Shown here piece after piece: positions 22,460-35,587 of a stretch of 64,000 nucleotides of DNA (positions within the stretch are counted from its first letter, which is position 1; each line of letters opens with the position of its first letter). Made by a program: the position numbers and the translations under genes. The stretch comes from Haliclona indistincta (lineage: Eukaryota; Porifera; Demospongiae; Haplosclerida; Chalinidae). The stretch covers positions 7,232,391-7,296,390 of the forward strand of contig OZ024783.1 of assembly GCA_964017065.1 (NCBI GenBank), in the 5' to 3' direction. The notes under the pieces are model-generated. The model was given only the letters and a program-made list of their open reading frames with translations. It had not been told where the DNA came from and did not search any database.

Positions 22460-22934
22460 ATGACACACACACACACACACAACACGACTACTGTATGTGG
22501 CTCCGCCCACCGAGGCATAACAAGGCTAGAAAAAGGAAAGGAACAAGATGGGATCGTGCTTGCAAAAAAAAGAAACAAGTGGAATAATGCTTGGCAGAGT
22601 AAAAGTCCCAAGCATCCCTTTTCGGTTCTACGTGAAATAGACCCTAGTAGCTAGTCAATCTGATTGGTCAATATCACTATACTATACTCTAAAACACAGT
22701 AGACCTTCGCTAATCTAGAGCTCACTATTCCAAATTGGTTGTGAATACATATGTTATGAATCATTAGCATTGTTCGATATGGCTATCTGCATCATCTGTA
22801 GGAATTTGGAGGACAATATTTCACAAAATTTACTGTAGTTAAGTTGATATAGGTCGTTGCTGCGTCGACTAGACATTATCGGTTGTATAATCATGGTTAT
22901 TATGTCATTGCAATTTGACCCCATATTTCTCTAG
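22460..22934. other. Microsatellite, minisatellite remnant and intergenic DNA
   Basis: (AC)n at 22463-22482; a solo family 1 tip to 22519; two GCTTGC-type units related to 8820-8990 at about 22545-22620. The rest holds no supported exon. In particular, NUP188 exon 11 was looked for and not found. Confidence 0.6.
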
Positions 22935-23135
22935 AGTAACTTCAACCAGTCTCTGCTGTTCAATTTTACGACGAGGAAGGGAGCCCCGTCGTCTTTCTTC
23001 AGCCTCCGTACCTCATTTTCTGTCAGTGATCAGTCATTCTTGGACTGTGTCTCTGGTCGAGCTAGTAGTTTTAGCTTCAGTGACTCCATTGAACTACCGG
23101 TAGAAATTTTCGAACTAGCAGACTCGTTTGTATAA
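22935..23135 (+). pseudogene. NUP188: NUP188 last exon, copy C (solo)
   Basis: This third copy of the NUP188 terminal exon follows a TTTCTCTAG acceptor and reads SNFNQSLLFNFTTRKGAPSS ... RTSFSVSDQSF ... GRASSFSFSDSIE ... FELADSFV before TAA. It is 67 codons against 69 in copies A and B, with small insertions and the last five residues removed by the stop. The 3' flank resembles that of copy B (AACACAACTAATAATTTTGA). The exon is intact enough to be spliced, but no other NUP188 exon is nearby. It lies about 300 bp from the end of the GABA-B gene, tail to tail, and may mark the ancestral NUP188 end. Confidence 0.75.
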
Positions 23136-23429
23136 AGCCTCAATAAAAGAAATAACTTATAACACAACTAATAATTTTGAGTTAAGACAATCACATTCTA
23201 GCAATAGGCATAAGATGTTCTTCTATCTCTGGCTGAAAATCCTTATTACTTTGTCAAAATGAAGCACCAAAGGTGCAGATGCAAAAATTATTAACCTGCT
23301 GATAATACAGTTAAATTATGTATGTGTGTGTGCATAAGTTAAGCTACAAAGAGGATGAATAAATGCTATAAAATTGCATACACAGTAATGATACGATAAA
23401 AAAAATATTATTCTCGGCCTTCAAAGTTT

Positions 23430-25007
23430 TCATTCTGCATGTGAATCCAGCACTGCACCACCTGTGCTCGAGTTTGATATAGTCTGTTGTAAATTTAAAA
23501 ATAGACAGCAGTGACGTACACAGTATAACGTGTACTTACATGTACCAATTGCTTGTTCAACTGAGACTCCAATGTTTTGATTTTATTTTCAAGCATTGCT
23601 ATTTTGGAATATTCGGTGATGTGCTGGGTTGTATCTAGTTTAGATGAATTGTTAGTCTTTCCATCATAATCAGGTTCTTTGTACACCTTCCACATCTAAA
23701 TTACAGTAAAAGATCACAAGTACATTGTGTGGAGCACTTGGCATCTAAGTAGGCTCTTAGTACTGTGGATAATGATACTATACAGTAGTGCATGCATGTA
23801 TAGTAGTTACCTTAGGAGCAAAGTTAGCAATAAGAAAACTGGTTGATATAGTGAGTAATCCAGTAGAGATGCAAGCTTCACTGATGTTCTTAAACTGATT
23901 CACTGTAAATGATACTGATATCAGCAACACTAGAATGATGCTTGATATGTAGATGATGGCCGTGACCTCTTTTGTTTCATTTAGTGCTTTTATTTTCACT
24001 TTACGTGTCTGCACAGCCAGTATGATGGCAATGATATGTAGACCACCAAGATAGACAAAGATGAATATTTGCCATGGAATAGATGCACTGCTGAGACATT
24101 GAAAAGCCTTGTATTGTATAAACAGATCAAATTCCTGAATAAAACAGAATCAAGTTAAGTGCCATGTAAATTTTTCGACAAGCGAATGCTTAGATTCAGA
24201 GAAATCTTATTATGTGTTTATAAAGCACTTCTCAAAATAATATGAACCTTATATAATTGTTGAATCATGCGCTTAGAAATCAAAAGAACTTAAGGAATTA
24301 TTTGAGACAAAATATTTAGCAAATAAATTATCACAATGTCACACTGTCCTCCCAGTGAATACACTATGAATTTATCATCGCTCGGTTATTATTGTCTTCG
24401 CCATCACGCAAGATGCAACTATTGAGCCTAAAGTCTGCAATACAACATGCATTAAATCCACTGCGTTGCTCATTATCATCAACCAGTACTGGAGATGGGA
24501 GTACTTGAGGAATGGCAAACCCAATAGCAATAATGACAGCCATTACAGTCGCAATAGTGAGGATGAGAACCATCATGTACCAGTCTGAAATAGCCTGCAT
24601 CAGGTGCAATATAATTATACACATGCATGCGGGTATTGGAATAAGTACCCGCTTATTTGGTGCTGGATTGTGGAAGATGTAATAAATCCTCCACATTTTG
24701 GACAAAATGGCAGCAAAGGCTATTGTATACCCTATGTTACCAAGCCACACGGGAACCTGTAGTATTAGGGAGACACGGTAGTGTCTCCCTATGTAGGGAT
24801 GAACGAGAAAACAAGATGGCGGCTACATACAATGTATTAGCGTTCAAACGCTGATATTTCGCCTGGTGATGAATTTTATACGTCCATAGATACTTAGATC
24901 TGCTATCTGGCGTTGCCCCATCTTACAGTAGCAAGGAGAGTGCTCGAAATTGTTACTAAAGTGACGAACCTGGAAACGGTGAAAATCGACTTTCGTCATC
25001 TTCGTTT

Positions 25008-25040
<33 letters not shown>

Positions 25041-28000
25041 AACTCGCCTAGCGCCTTTACGCGAGCAGTGTCGAGACCAAAACACCCACGAACAGTCGTG
25101 AAATTCTCCTGGCATGTGCCTTTTGAACTTAGTTTTTAGCGAAACGACGATATACATTTGACGAGCTCACGATCACGAACAGTTGTCAGCTGAGTGTTTG
25201 ACGCCATTATTGTGATTACGTAATACGCACGTGACCAAACACACTTGTAGAGTATCGCCGTATGGAGAGCGCATATTGGCGTCTGGAGTCTTCGAAGAAC
25301 AACTCACAGAGTAAGCTCGTGTAGTATCACCGTTCTGCTGCTTGCCAGATAGTATCACAGCCATTCAGAAAATTCTAAACCAGAGTGGGCGGGGCTTGTA
25401 TGCTGTGCATCCAGGCTTCAGCATGCATAAATGCGTGAACTAGTTTCAGTATTTAGGAGCTACAAGTTAAAAAGCAATTATCAAGAAAAGCAAACCAAAA
25501 CAATGATGGAAACAAAAAAGAGATGCACTGTAAAGCTCAAATAATGAAGCACCTAAGGTGCAGATGCCTCGGTGGAATGACACATTATCCACAAACACAA
25601 CTATCCACCATTCCACAAACACAGTACAGCAACTGCAGATGCATGTATACAGGATTTCTGTACAGCATTCACAATGCAGTGCTTTAGTTATGCAATCAGA
25701 AGCCAATCAGTGCTAACCACAATTCAACTGGGCGTGTCTACAGTGTTTAGCACAGCACAGCAGTTACACGCATACCACGAGCGAGATAGCTCCATAGTTT
25801 GCTTACATAATTTCTCTGGACCTGCGCTGCTATCCAGTAGTAAATTCTAACCTATCAGCTTCTAGGCAGTCAACTGTGGACAGCAAGTTTGCCTCCAGTG
25901 GAGAAGTCCAGATCGCCAGCAACGGTGAACAAATAGCGTCATAACTCACGAACTAAGCTTCGTATAAAGTTTTCACATGTTCGAAAGCGAGATAATACCG
26001 TGATCTACTTGCATTGCTAGTTTCAGAGCTTAACTTTCAGCGTGCGCTACAAAACCGAACCAGCCGTGAGCAATTCACACGGTAACTTACGCACTAAGCT
26101 TTAAAATCAAACTTCTAAAAATTCAAATCCGAGCAAGTATCGATTTCTACCCGTGTTGCATGTTTCAGCGAATATTTTTCTGCGAGATACGAGAAATCGT
26201 TGCGACAGACTGACAGACAGACTGACAGACAGACTGACTGACTGACACCACGATTACTGTATGCCTCGTGGCTCCGCCCACCGAGGCATAATAATAATAA
26301 TAACTAGTACATTCATGGAATGGCAGGGGCGAGCCTGAGCATTGATGTAATTTAGCCTCGTCAGTGTATAGTTGTGAATGACTTATAATTATTATTTGCA
26401 CCAGGTTATGTGGTGAGTCCAGATTTTATTAGATAAGTCTGTTTCTATTATGTCACTGTGACCAGTTTCACCACAGCAATAATGTATTAATTTTAACAAC
26501 GCTAATGGGTGGTGAATAGAATCAGTGCAGTTTAATAGTTTGGTTATGTTCAGATATGGTGATGGAAGGAGGAGAGAAGAAAGGTAATGATTTATGTCCT
26601 GCACAACTAAAGAACAATCCATTTTTCTACATATGCACAACAGTAAGCCCTCTGCTCTTGTATTCCCGTTGTCGCTCCAGTCGTAGAGCTCTGTGATCAG
26701 GTGAATCTGCTGCTCGTTGTCGCTTCCTGGCAGTACTCTTACCTTGTAGAAGTCGATCCAGGCGTCTCCAATGCGCTGTCTTGTTTTGAATCGTGCCACG
26801 TGAGGATTACATCATGGGGCGCGGTCAATGTGTATGCGCACGTGACTTCTCGGGAACATAGGGAGGACAAACGCACCACGCGGCCAGATACATACATACA
26901 TATATACAAACATTCCCCGCGACGTGGGACGCACATCACCATCAATGTGGGGCTCGCTCAGGCTCGCCCCAATAATAGTTATTATCTTGCCGAATTCGAA
27001 CTGCACCAAAAATTTGAAACTCACTGTAAAAGAAAAAAGGACACAAACAAGAAAATAAAAATATTTCTAACGAAATCAAAAGGATGTAGGGATAAAGAAA
27101 TCTGCTACTGGTCCACAATGTAAACCAACAAGGAGCAAGCATGGAATGGTAACACGATTGACTTGCTAACAGACCATAGATCCCTACATCAGTGGCTGAC
27201 TACAGCAGTTCTGCTAGTTGCTATTGGACATGCATTGAATTTAGCTTGTGACAAAATAATTATAGTATAGTCAAAATGTTATGTACAGCCACTGATGTAG
27301 GGATCTATGGTCTGTTAGCAAGTCAATCGTGTTACCATTCCATGCTTGCTCCTTGTTGGTTTACATTGTGGACCAGTAGCAGATTTCTTTATCCCTACAT
27401 CCTTTTGATTTCGTTAGAAATATTTTTATTTTCTTTAATAGTGATGGATGACTATTTCACAATGACAGAATAATCAATGACATACAGTACAAATGAACTT
27501 CCATGCGATGACATCATTTGAGGGCAACACACGGAGGATGACAGCAGTATAGATCATGATAGCTCCTAGTACGATGAAGTAGTTGAGTTTTGGGCTTGTT
27601 AGACGAACAACCCTATAATTATTGAGCATGATGTTATATATGAGTTATCATAATGTACACAAACTATACTAGAGCTGATGCATGTAGCTATACCTGCACT
27701 GGATGCTTTTATGCTTATTGTCAGTGAACACCAAAAATTATCTATGATCAAAGCTGTCTGGATAATTCAAGTACCTAATCAATAATCAGACTTGTTACTA
27801 TTATAATTACAAACTGCAGTACTGTCATTCTTAGCAAATGTATACATGCATGCATGGGTGGGGGTATAAGTTTGCACTTACTTTCTCTTTCCAAATACTA
27901 GATTGAATATAAAGCAGACGATGGCAAACACTATTCCTAAAAACGTTAATGTGTAGATGATGATCACCAGAGCAAGATGAAATGTTAAAATGATTTGTAC

Positions 28001-31000
28001 TGGAGAGCCATCATTAGGGATGCCATCTGGAACAAGGAACAACTCATTAAATCGCCCTTGCCTTTCAGCGCTAAACTTTTATTGCAACATTCTTTAATGC
28101 TAGACTACTGCACTTGTGTTGGTATACAGAAGCTCAAGATATTAAAAGCAGTACTTTCAATGTACTTATAGAGACGATTCATTGCTGAACCTAGCTGTTG
28201 TGTAGTAATTTATTATGATAGCCTCATGTTCTTATCAGCACAATTGTTGCACTATACAGGCTATGTAGGTCTAACATTGAGAACTGTTGCAAAAGTTCAT
28301 GCTTATCATTTTGTAAAAACTCACTGGGATAAACGGTTGCTATGTTCTCTCCCGTTTCAAATTTGAAAGTATCAGAAAATCCAAAATAATTGGCGAAGTG
28401 TACTTGTGTTCCTACAGAAAATGATGTAACAGTTTGGGTTGGACAAGTGGTTTTATGGCTACTTGTACGCCGTATGAGTAGGGTGCACTGGTAAGTATAA
28501 TATTAAACTAAATTCTTTGTGATTTGTCAAGAAATAATCATGCGACTGACCATTTCTATACTGTAATATCCGAACGGGAGTGTTTTTTCTTGTACCATTC
28601 TGATCAAATTGAACCAAACCCTGTGAAGTCAATGAAGTAATAAACATCTCAAGTTGATAATGTTCGCCACAGTACAATAGTGCCTGCAGCTGCATGGCTA
28701 GTGCATTAAATTATGGCTTACCGATATTCCAGTAAAGTTGACATTGAAGAGGTTGTGTCTGATGAGGCAAGCAGTGGTGCTGTTGGTATATGTGAAATCA
28801 GTTAGTGATGAAACAAGAGGTGTATCGTAGCCATTGCACTCTTGAGGTAGTGATGCATTTTCATTGATCATACTGATGGTTTTGTTTAGACCAAATGCTA
28901 AGGCCCAAGCTGCATCATAGGCAATGTGAGCAAAATAAGCATATCTGAATGAGGAATTCTGAAGTCTTTCTCGATATATATAGTTTGAAATTCATTATAG
29001 CTCTAGAGAAAGGAAACACTCATAAAGGCATTGGGCAAAATATTTGTGCTATAACACCATGCCTACTTGTAACTTCCTGCATGAATACATATAGCTATAA
29101 CAATATACATGTAGCTCAAACAAAGGTTTGTGGTATTTCTGAGTGTATTTGATACATGTACACCCACGGATATAGCACTTTGCATCATTGGTTTATGTAA
29201 ATGTATTCATATACCATGGGTAAGTAAGATAAACTCACAGATGGTCTGATCATGCATGTAAAATGCTACTGCATTGTCATGCAATCGGCCCTTGCTTATA
29301 CTTGCAAATTGTGGTCATACCTATACATACCTAACGGCGGTGGTATCTAGGTGATCTGGCTTTCAAGTTATTCTTGAGATACATTTAGCTAGATTATTAT
29401 TTTCATAGTAATTAATTTTGCTGATGTTATCAATTTTTAACCCATTCTCTTAGTCATAATCTACAAGGTTTGGTCAAGTTAGCTCAAACTAGACCATAAT
29501 AATATTATTGTCATCTCATACAAACATAAATATATATTAATTATACCGTTACCTCTTGCTGTTATCATGCCGTTACTAAGCCTGTTTGTAAAGCTACATT
29601 CAAAATCCAATTAACATTAATGTACATCAAGAGTATTGTGGTTACTCACAATATCACCTGCATCGCTGGCTTTCATTGATCTGTCCTCAGCTATTGGAAA
29701 ATGTGATGTAATAATAGAATTATTAATCACTTTGTACAGGTCCTCGGAAGAACACGACAAGTTTAATGCACTTATATTAGTCCAAAATTCAGCCTGATAC
29801 CATCCATACAAGATCCATACATAATCAGATGGAACTAAATTTGATCTGTAAGCCTGCAAATGTTTACATAATAATCATAATAATCATAATTATTTCTTGA
29901 GAACCATACAAACCTCACAGATGATATGAACTGCCATGTCTTCATAGCTATTAATAAAAAATATTCTATGCCCATCATTCTGTAACAATAGAAGAGCATT
30001 GCTTTAGAGTGTGGATTCTCTAATGGTCGCAGTAGCGGCATGGTGTTACATGTGGAAATGATGCATGCATGCATCTTAACATAAATTGAAATTTGATCAT
30101 TTAGCCTTGCATTTGATAAAGAAAGGGTTCACACTGAGTTAGACCTGTTGAAAATGTATGTTTGCCAGAATTTGTCACAGAACACTGCAATAAACAGTTG
30201 ACACAGCACCACTTATGCATATTTACAATGCACATACATGCACAAGTAATAGTGTATAGATCATACACATGCAATAGCATGCAGGTATAGCATGTAGATA
30301 TACCTGTAGTTCATCCAATTCAAATGGTCCTCGGTAACTCTCTTCATATGACATTACTCTAATTGATGTATTCACAAGAAGTTCTTGAAGTTGCTTTTGA
30401 TTCTGTATAACAAAATTTTTCAATTCATAATAATTATTATATTGAGCAGGTACTAAAAATTCCTATAAACGCACAATGCAGTTTTATGCTAGAAATTGCA
30501 CTAACAGCAATGTACTAAGAGACCCTATATAGTTTCTCAACAGCTACTGATTTATTTATCTTTGTTATAACTTGCATGACGTTATTATTTCATACCATAC
30601 ATGCTTTTGAAATTGTGTTGACCAAGAATACTTTCACAAGCATGCACACAAATAGGATTATTTGAAGACACTGCATTAGAAATTTTTATTTTCTGATCTC
30701 ATGAGATTTTGTCTCATATATTTGTTAAGCAGAAAAATGGTAAAGTATTACAATTATCATACCGTGGTAAATAAAACGTTATCCTCATTCAAAATTACCA
30801 GTCTTGTCCAATTGAACAGTCTAACAGTTTCGGCCAATCCTGGCATATTATTTCTCTCAGGAGAATAAACTTGAATTAGGTTAGGAAATATGTCTATGTT
30901 GGTCAGAACTGTCCCAGATGATAAATATGAGACCTGTATGACAGTATAAATCAAGCAACTTGGTAGAGGAACAAAATATATTTTGCTCAGACACTCCACT

Positions 31001-33240
31001 CACTCATCATGTGATGTGGTGTATATCAATGCTATACTATCTCATGCAAAATTAATGTATGGCGGTATAGTTACAATAGCTAAAATGACTTACTGCGTGA
31101 TTACGTTATTAATTGCTTACTTGAGAGAGCCCAAAACTAGACGATATCTCGGCTATAGGTTCAGTGGCTGTTGTACATCCAGCACCAAATATAGCAATGA
31201 CAGTTGTTTCATTATTGACCACATAGTTCAGAAATGTTCTTATTGAAGGAGTCCTGGAGCACTATTGTAAAAGAAACAACTGCTGCACGCAAAATACATG
31301 GAGTGGTTATTTCAAACACGTATAAGCCAAAAAGCCATTAAAATCATTAAGTTTAATGTAAGGGAACAGGAACAAAACACTTTGTATAACCAATAATACC
31401 TGCACGCATGCAAGAGTCAAAAGATGCAATGCTTTTGGCCTCTAAGTATAAAATAACTTCCTGGTGAGGTAATAACCATTACTGAGCACTGCAATGTGTT
31501 ACTAGCAGTCCACTTCTACAATACATAAATAGTGCAGTGTGAGGGGCATTACTACCAAGTACATTGTGTGTGTAGCCAATTGTTCTAAATAAATTATGAC
31601 ACTGTGCAATCTTTATTCAACATCGAAGGTTAAAATCACCCTTTAACTGACGTTTGCAAGATTGGTGCTTATTTAGAGAACATAGTAGTTTATTTTGTCA
31701 GGCAAAGGTTGATATTGCTACAGAAGTCTTATGTGTTTTTGAGTCATTAGGAAACCTTACCTGGGGTATAACCTGCAAAACTATAATTTTGTTGTAATTT
31801 TTGTCAGGTGCGTGTAATTAGCTTTGCATGTAAATTTCACTAGCTCGCTCACAATGCTCTGAAAAAATTTAATACTAAATAAAATCGCAACTCAAAACTG
31901 GGTGTACAATACATACATATAATATTATTATGCCAACAACTAGTCCGCAGACAGATGCAATGTATGTGAAAGAATTGTGGGTTTGATCTATAGCGGTATT
32001 AGAAGCATGAAACTTGGCAAGCTATAAAGCAATTTGAAGCAATTTGAGATGTGAAGCCACTTCATATTTGACCTTTGTCGAAATCTAGTAGACTATATTC
32101 AAAAAATCCAGCATACCAGAGTTTCATCAAAAGTAGTCAAAATTGGTATTATGTTAAAGCTCGTCTTATAAAGAGTATTTTGAAACTTAAATCATGCATG
32201 TTTTTATAGCTCATTCTCACCAAAGTTATGGCTGAATTTATAAACCATAGGTAAACATACCACAAGATGTAGTTTCCTCAATGAACACTTTTTACATGTA
32301 TTTTTTAGTTGCAGTAAATCAACTTTAACTTTTGATCAGAATGAGCTATAAACATGATTTAAGTTTCAAACACTCCTTATAAGTTGAGCTTTAACATAAT
32401 ACTACTCTTGATGAAACTTTGCTACGACAGATTTGTTTCGAATAGTTAATTAATTGTTAGATTTCGGCAAACTGAAGTGGCTCCATGTCTCAAATTGCTT
32501 TATACAATAGCTTGCCAAGTTTCATACTTCTATGATAAAACCCACAATTCATCACATATCTGCCTGACTAAACTGATAACACATCTGCAAATATCAACAC
32601 ATATCTGCCACATATTATTGCACATGCCTGACTAAAAAATGTGTATGAATATCGTAAAGTTGGTCCAGCTATGACATCCTGTAGTTTCACCCAGTCCCTC
32701 ATTCAAGACATCCCTGCTTGCTAATTGCATTCCATTGCTGCTTTATAGCCCATGCAATGAGTTCAATGACACTGACACTACTGTGGAACCTCTCTAAGGA
32801 GGACACTATTGGGACCAAGTTAATTATAGAGAGAGTGTCCTCTAGTAAGGAGTTCATTATACATTAAGGGGGTTATATTTGGGATTCAGTGAGTGTCTAT
32901 TATAGGAATGACACCCCGCTAAGAGGGTTTCCACTGTGTACCGTGGACAGTAATACACGCCATGGTATCATAATTTTACAACTAATACGTGTACGTACAA
33001 TACCTGTGAGTCTTTTGCAACAAACTGCAGCTTATATCCTGGGAGTAACGATTGATCACTGTTTATCGTCTCCAGCGCCATCTCGACTGCAGGTATCGAC
33101 CCGGATGTAAGAAACAGTCCAGTAAAACCAGTTAAGTATAGGAAAGTAATATTTTTATCTTCTGTAGAATTTGTGCAGCTTGCGCTTGAAATCACTGACA
33201 GCAGCAGGAACAACCTACTATAGCTCCAGACAGACAGCAT
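23430..33240 (-). CDS. GABA-B-type metabotropic receptor (class C GPCR), about 16 exons
   Basis: Exons (minus strand): 33240-33004, 31261-31121, 30933-30763, 30402-30304, 29979-29914, 29853-29650, 28958-28722, 28620-28551, 28411-28325, 28026-27882, 27612-27486, 24756-24649, 24594 to about 24490 (3' boundary uncertain), 24134-23811, 23695-23540, 23483-23430. Phases agree through exon 12. Exon 1 has a signal peptide (about 22 residues). Exons 1-9 form the periplasmic-binding-like ligand domain (SGSIPAVEMALETIN, PGYKL, FGAGCTTATEPIAE, AYDAAWALAFG). Exons 10-14 hold seven TM helices with the GABA-B-like VVRLTSPKLNYFIVLGA and GNIGYTIAFAAILSKMWR blocks. Exon 15 has a leucine heptad coiled coil (IAMLENKIKTLESQLNKQ), used in this family for dimerisation. 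Length is about 775 residues. No cysteine-rich domain is seen, as is usual for GABA-B. Exon 13 could instead read through to a stop at 24366, giving a truncated form. Confidence 0.85.
25545..26292 (-). mobile_element. Family 1 element, full-length reverse copy 6
   Basis: From AATGAAGCACCTAAGGTGCA to CTCCGCCCACCGAGGCATAA, about 750 bp, with the palindromic tip and (CTGT)n-type tract at the right. This is the best uninterrupted example of the family in the window. Confidence 0.8.
26324..26970. mobile_element. Element with GGGGCGAGCCTGAGC ends carrying exon-like sequence
   Basis: Inverted 15-bp ends (GGGGCGAGCCTGAGC at 26326; GCTCAGGCTCGCCCC ending 26970) bracket about 645 bp. On the minus strand a frame of about 135 codons (26799-26392) contains RQRIGDAWIDFYK, a good GTAAGA splice-donor match, and GSDNEQQIHLITELYDWSDN. 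That part looks like real protein sequence, but I cannot name it. It may be a captured gene fragment or the remains of an element-encoded protein. Confidence 0.5.
31945..32569. mobile_element. Fold-back MITE in GABA-B intron 1
   Basis: The left arm (GTGAAAGAATTGTGGGTTTG ... CATGATTTAAGTTTC-type words) and right arm (ending AAACCCACAATTCATCACAT) are diverged inverses, about 270 bp each. It lies in the 1.74-kb first intron; the rest of that intron has no exon that I can support. Confidence 0.7.
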
Positions 33241-35212
33241 GATCGCAACGCCGACCTGGCCGTAAATAATTAATAAATTATTATCGATGCAAAATTTTGC
33301 TCTGGCATAAAAAATATTTGCTAACTGCGAAATTTACTCATCGTCGTTATGTTTACAAGACAAAAATAATGTATATACGTTTTTTTCCTTGAAGCTACTG
33401 TATCCTGCATGCCAATAAGTATACAACTTTTTCTCTTACTAACTCACAGAATGTGTGATCTCCTAGATCACTGCGGGGAGCTGAGAGAATACACTTGGTC
33501 ACCAGAGCAGCTAGCATCTTCATTATATCACACTCTCTTTGTAGGAAGAGTCATGATTTGCATGTGTGAGACATCACCCTAATAATCAATTTTCAACCTC
33601 ATCGCATGTAAAGTGCATGCACTGCTGAAAAACGCTTTGCATGCAACGGCTTGCACAATGACCAATTATGTTATTGTATATGCATGCTCTTGTACAAGTG
33701 ATATGATTTGATTGCTTGCCTGCAAAATATCATACTAGATTTGTGAAATAACATTGAGCTCTGCAGCAAAATAGTTTGGAGGCAAGCTTGATGTGATACC
33801 TCTACGTATAAGCTTGTACTATACGCTTGTTTAAAATTTTTCTTATTATGTATGATCAGCAATTATATCAGTTGAGTGTGTTCATGTTGTTATCATGCAA
33901 TCAGTGATAATTATGTATAGAAGTTGCATTTTCACAATGTCTACCATTCAGAGCACTGTCTGAAAGAAATAGGCCTGCCGTTTGTTGCCTGCATGGCTGC
34001 ATGTTTGTGTGTCAATTACTGATATCATACCGTTATCACAAGTAGTAATGTTTTCATGTTCATAGATCAGTTGTAGTTATTTTCCCACCATGCCTATCAT
34101 TCACGATGAGATTTATACAAGTCAGTACAGCAACTGCATGCATGTATGCATAAAGTATGAGTATAAACATTATACATAAAATTTATACTGTGTATATAAT
34201 AGTAAATATAACTATACTACAGTACAATAATTATGATCAGTATTATTATTATTGTCATTGCCGCTATAGGCAATGATATGTAGGAATGTAACTTTATTGC
34301 TGTTGTGCATGATGCACTACATGTACCGTTATGTGAAAGTGTGATTAGCCATTCAGTGGAAGTCCATACCATAATAGTTCAGTATGCAACTGAATAATTA
34401 AATGGAGTTAGCTACGTATATATAGTTACCTGCATAGCTAAACAGTTACATATCTATTAGCAAAATAGTGAGAATATTCATGATACTAGACAATCATATT
34501 CTGATAAGATTATAACATACATTATTTTTACGGTAATAATGTTTTTCTGCCTATATGGAAGTATGTTTAACGAGAATTGTGAAAATACTGTGGTTAGAGT
34601 CAGACAAACAGAAAGTGATTGTAGCAAAACAAATTGTGTTTATTTAAGAACACTAGACTTTCACCTATTTATCTTGTGTTACTACTATTAGCAGATAGTG
34701 ATGGCATCATAATCGCTAAAATAATTATTACTTTAGGCCTGGTATGAGCTGACGCTCTTCTGCTCTAAGAGCAGAAATGCTCTTCTGCTCTGTTCACTAA
34801 AACTTCTGGGTTTTTTTCCCAGCTACATGTAGCTATACATGTAGTACGAGACAAGCTGGTCAGCTCTTTCCACAGATGAGCGCTGAGAGCTGCACCTGAA
34901 TCGAGTAATACTTTTGAACCACATGTTGTACAAAATTAGTGGTTCACACTGATCTGTTGCAGACTCGCCAAGTCTCTCAACACTTTAGTTGAACACTATA
35001 CTTCATGTGACGGTACTAGGTGCTTGCGGGTACTTTATGTTTTTTTAGTTGATCTCTGAGTAAACCACAATAGCAACTTCTATCAAGCAAAAAAATTGTA
35101 TACTGTGTTATATGTAATTCGATCATCTGCATGCATGTGCTGAAAGTCAGCCTGTGGCATTCTTATATTACCATAGGTCGCAAATTTCTCGAGAGTTCTC
35201 CTAATTCATGTA
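33241..35212. other. Intergenic: GABA-B 5' flank and AT-rich DNA
   Basis: This holds the presumptive promoter of the minus-strand GABA-B gene. No TATA box or CpG cluster was clear enough to call. From about 34980 it begins to match the upstream regions of the tandem membrane-protein genes (CTTCATGTGACGGTACTAGG, TTGATCTCTGAGTAAACCAC). No other gene is seen. Confidence 0.5.
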
Positions 35213-35345
35213 ACGCTGGATAGTGACATTGTCGTTGGTGATAATTTTAACGGTAGGGTTCTGATCATTGACCTTTTCGCTGTTCACTGTATTCATGGCT
35301 CGATTCTTATCTTAGCCAATTTGTTGAAATTGTTGCTGTACTATA
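35213..35345 (+). promoter_or_regulatory. Conserved upstream block, array copy 1
   Basis: A block with AGTGACATTGTC, GTTCTGATCATTGAC and TTGAAATTGTTGCTGTA is shared with 38304-38430 and 40187-40322. All three lie roughly 250-400 bp 5' of a gene of the array. Conservation may simply reflect recent duplication. Confidence 0.4.
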
Positions 35346-35587
35346 ATCATCGCACGCATACACATGACAGGTTAAATAATTATTATGCAAACAGGACTGA
35401 AAATGACACATGGCTTTACAATTTTTTGTTTATAGGGTTGCAATGCTCACTTATGTCAACAGTGTCAATCCATACTCATGTAAATTAAAAACAGGATAGC
35501 TTTGTTTTCACAACTAATTATAATTTGGTCTGATTAGCTACCCCACATACATCATGTGAGCCTGAATGCATGACAGACTTCAAGTCA

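Larger units (their letters stand above)
24765..27436. mobile_element. Family 3 composite in GABA-B intron 12, with nested elements
   Basis: The left tip is a palindrome (GGGAGACACGGTAGTGTCTC at 24768) followed by TATGTAGGGATGAACGAG. The body runs to about 25535, including (TTTC)n at 25008-25041. A reverse family 1 element (25545-26292) and another TIR element (26324-26970) interrupt it. The family 3 tail (ACAAACAAGAAAATAAAAAT) and its terminal 390-bp inverted repeat (27049-27436) follow. Other copies at 36028-36505, 37441-38096 and 54797-55920 show body and tail adjacent, which supports a single element. Confidence 0.65.

Noticed and set aside
4746..26292. Family 1 as a Helitron
   Set aside because: It has a terminal hairpin, but no CTRR end, no TC start and no Rep/helicase sequence were seen, so I left the class open.
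26739..27142. Overlapping minus-strand frames upstream of the exon-like segment
   Set aside because: They cross the TIR and the family 3 tail, with no conserved features.
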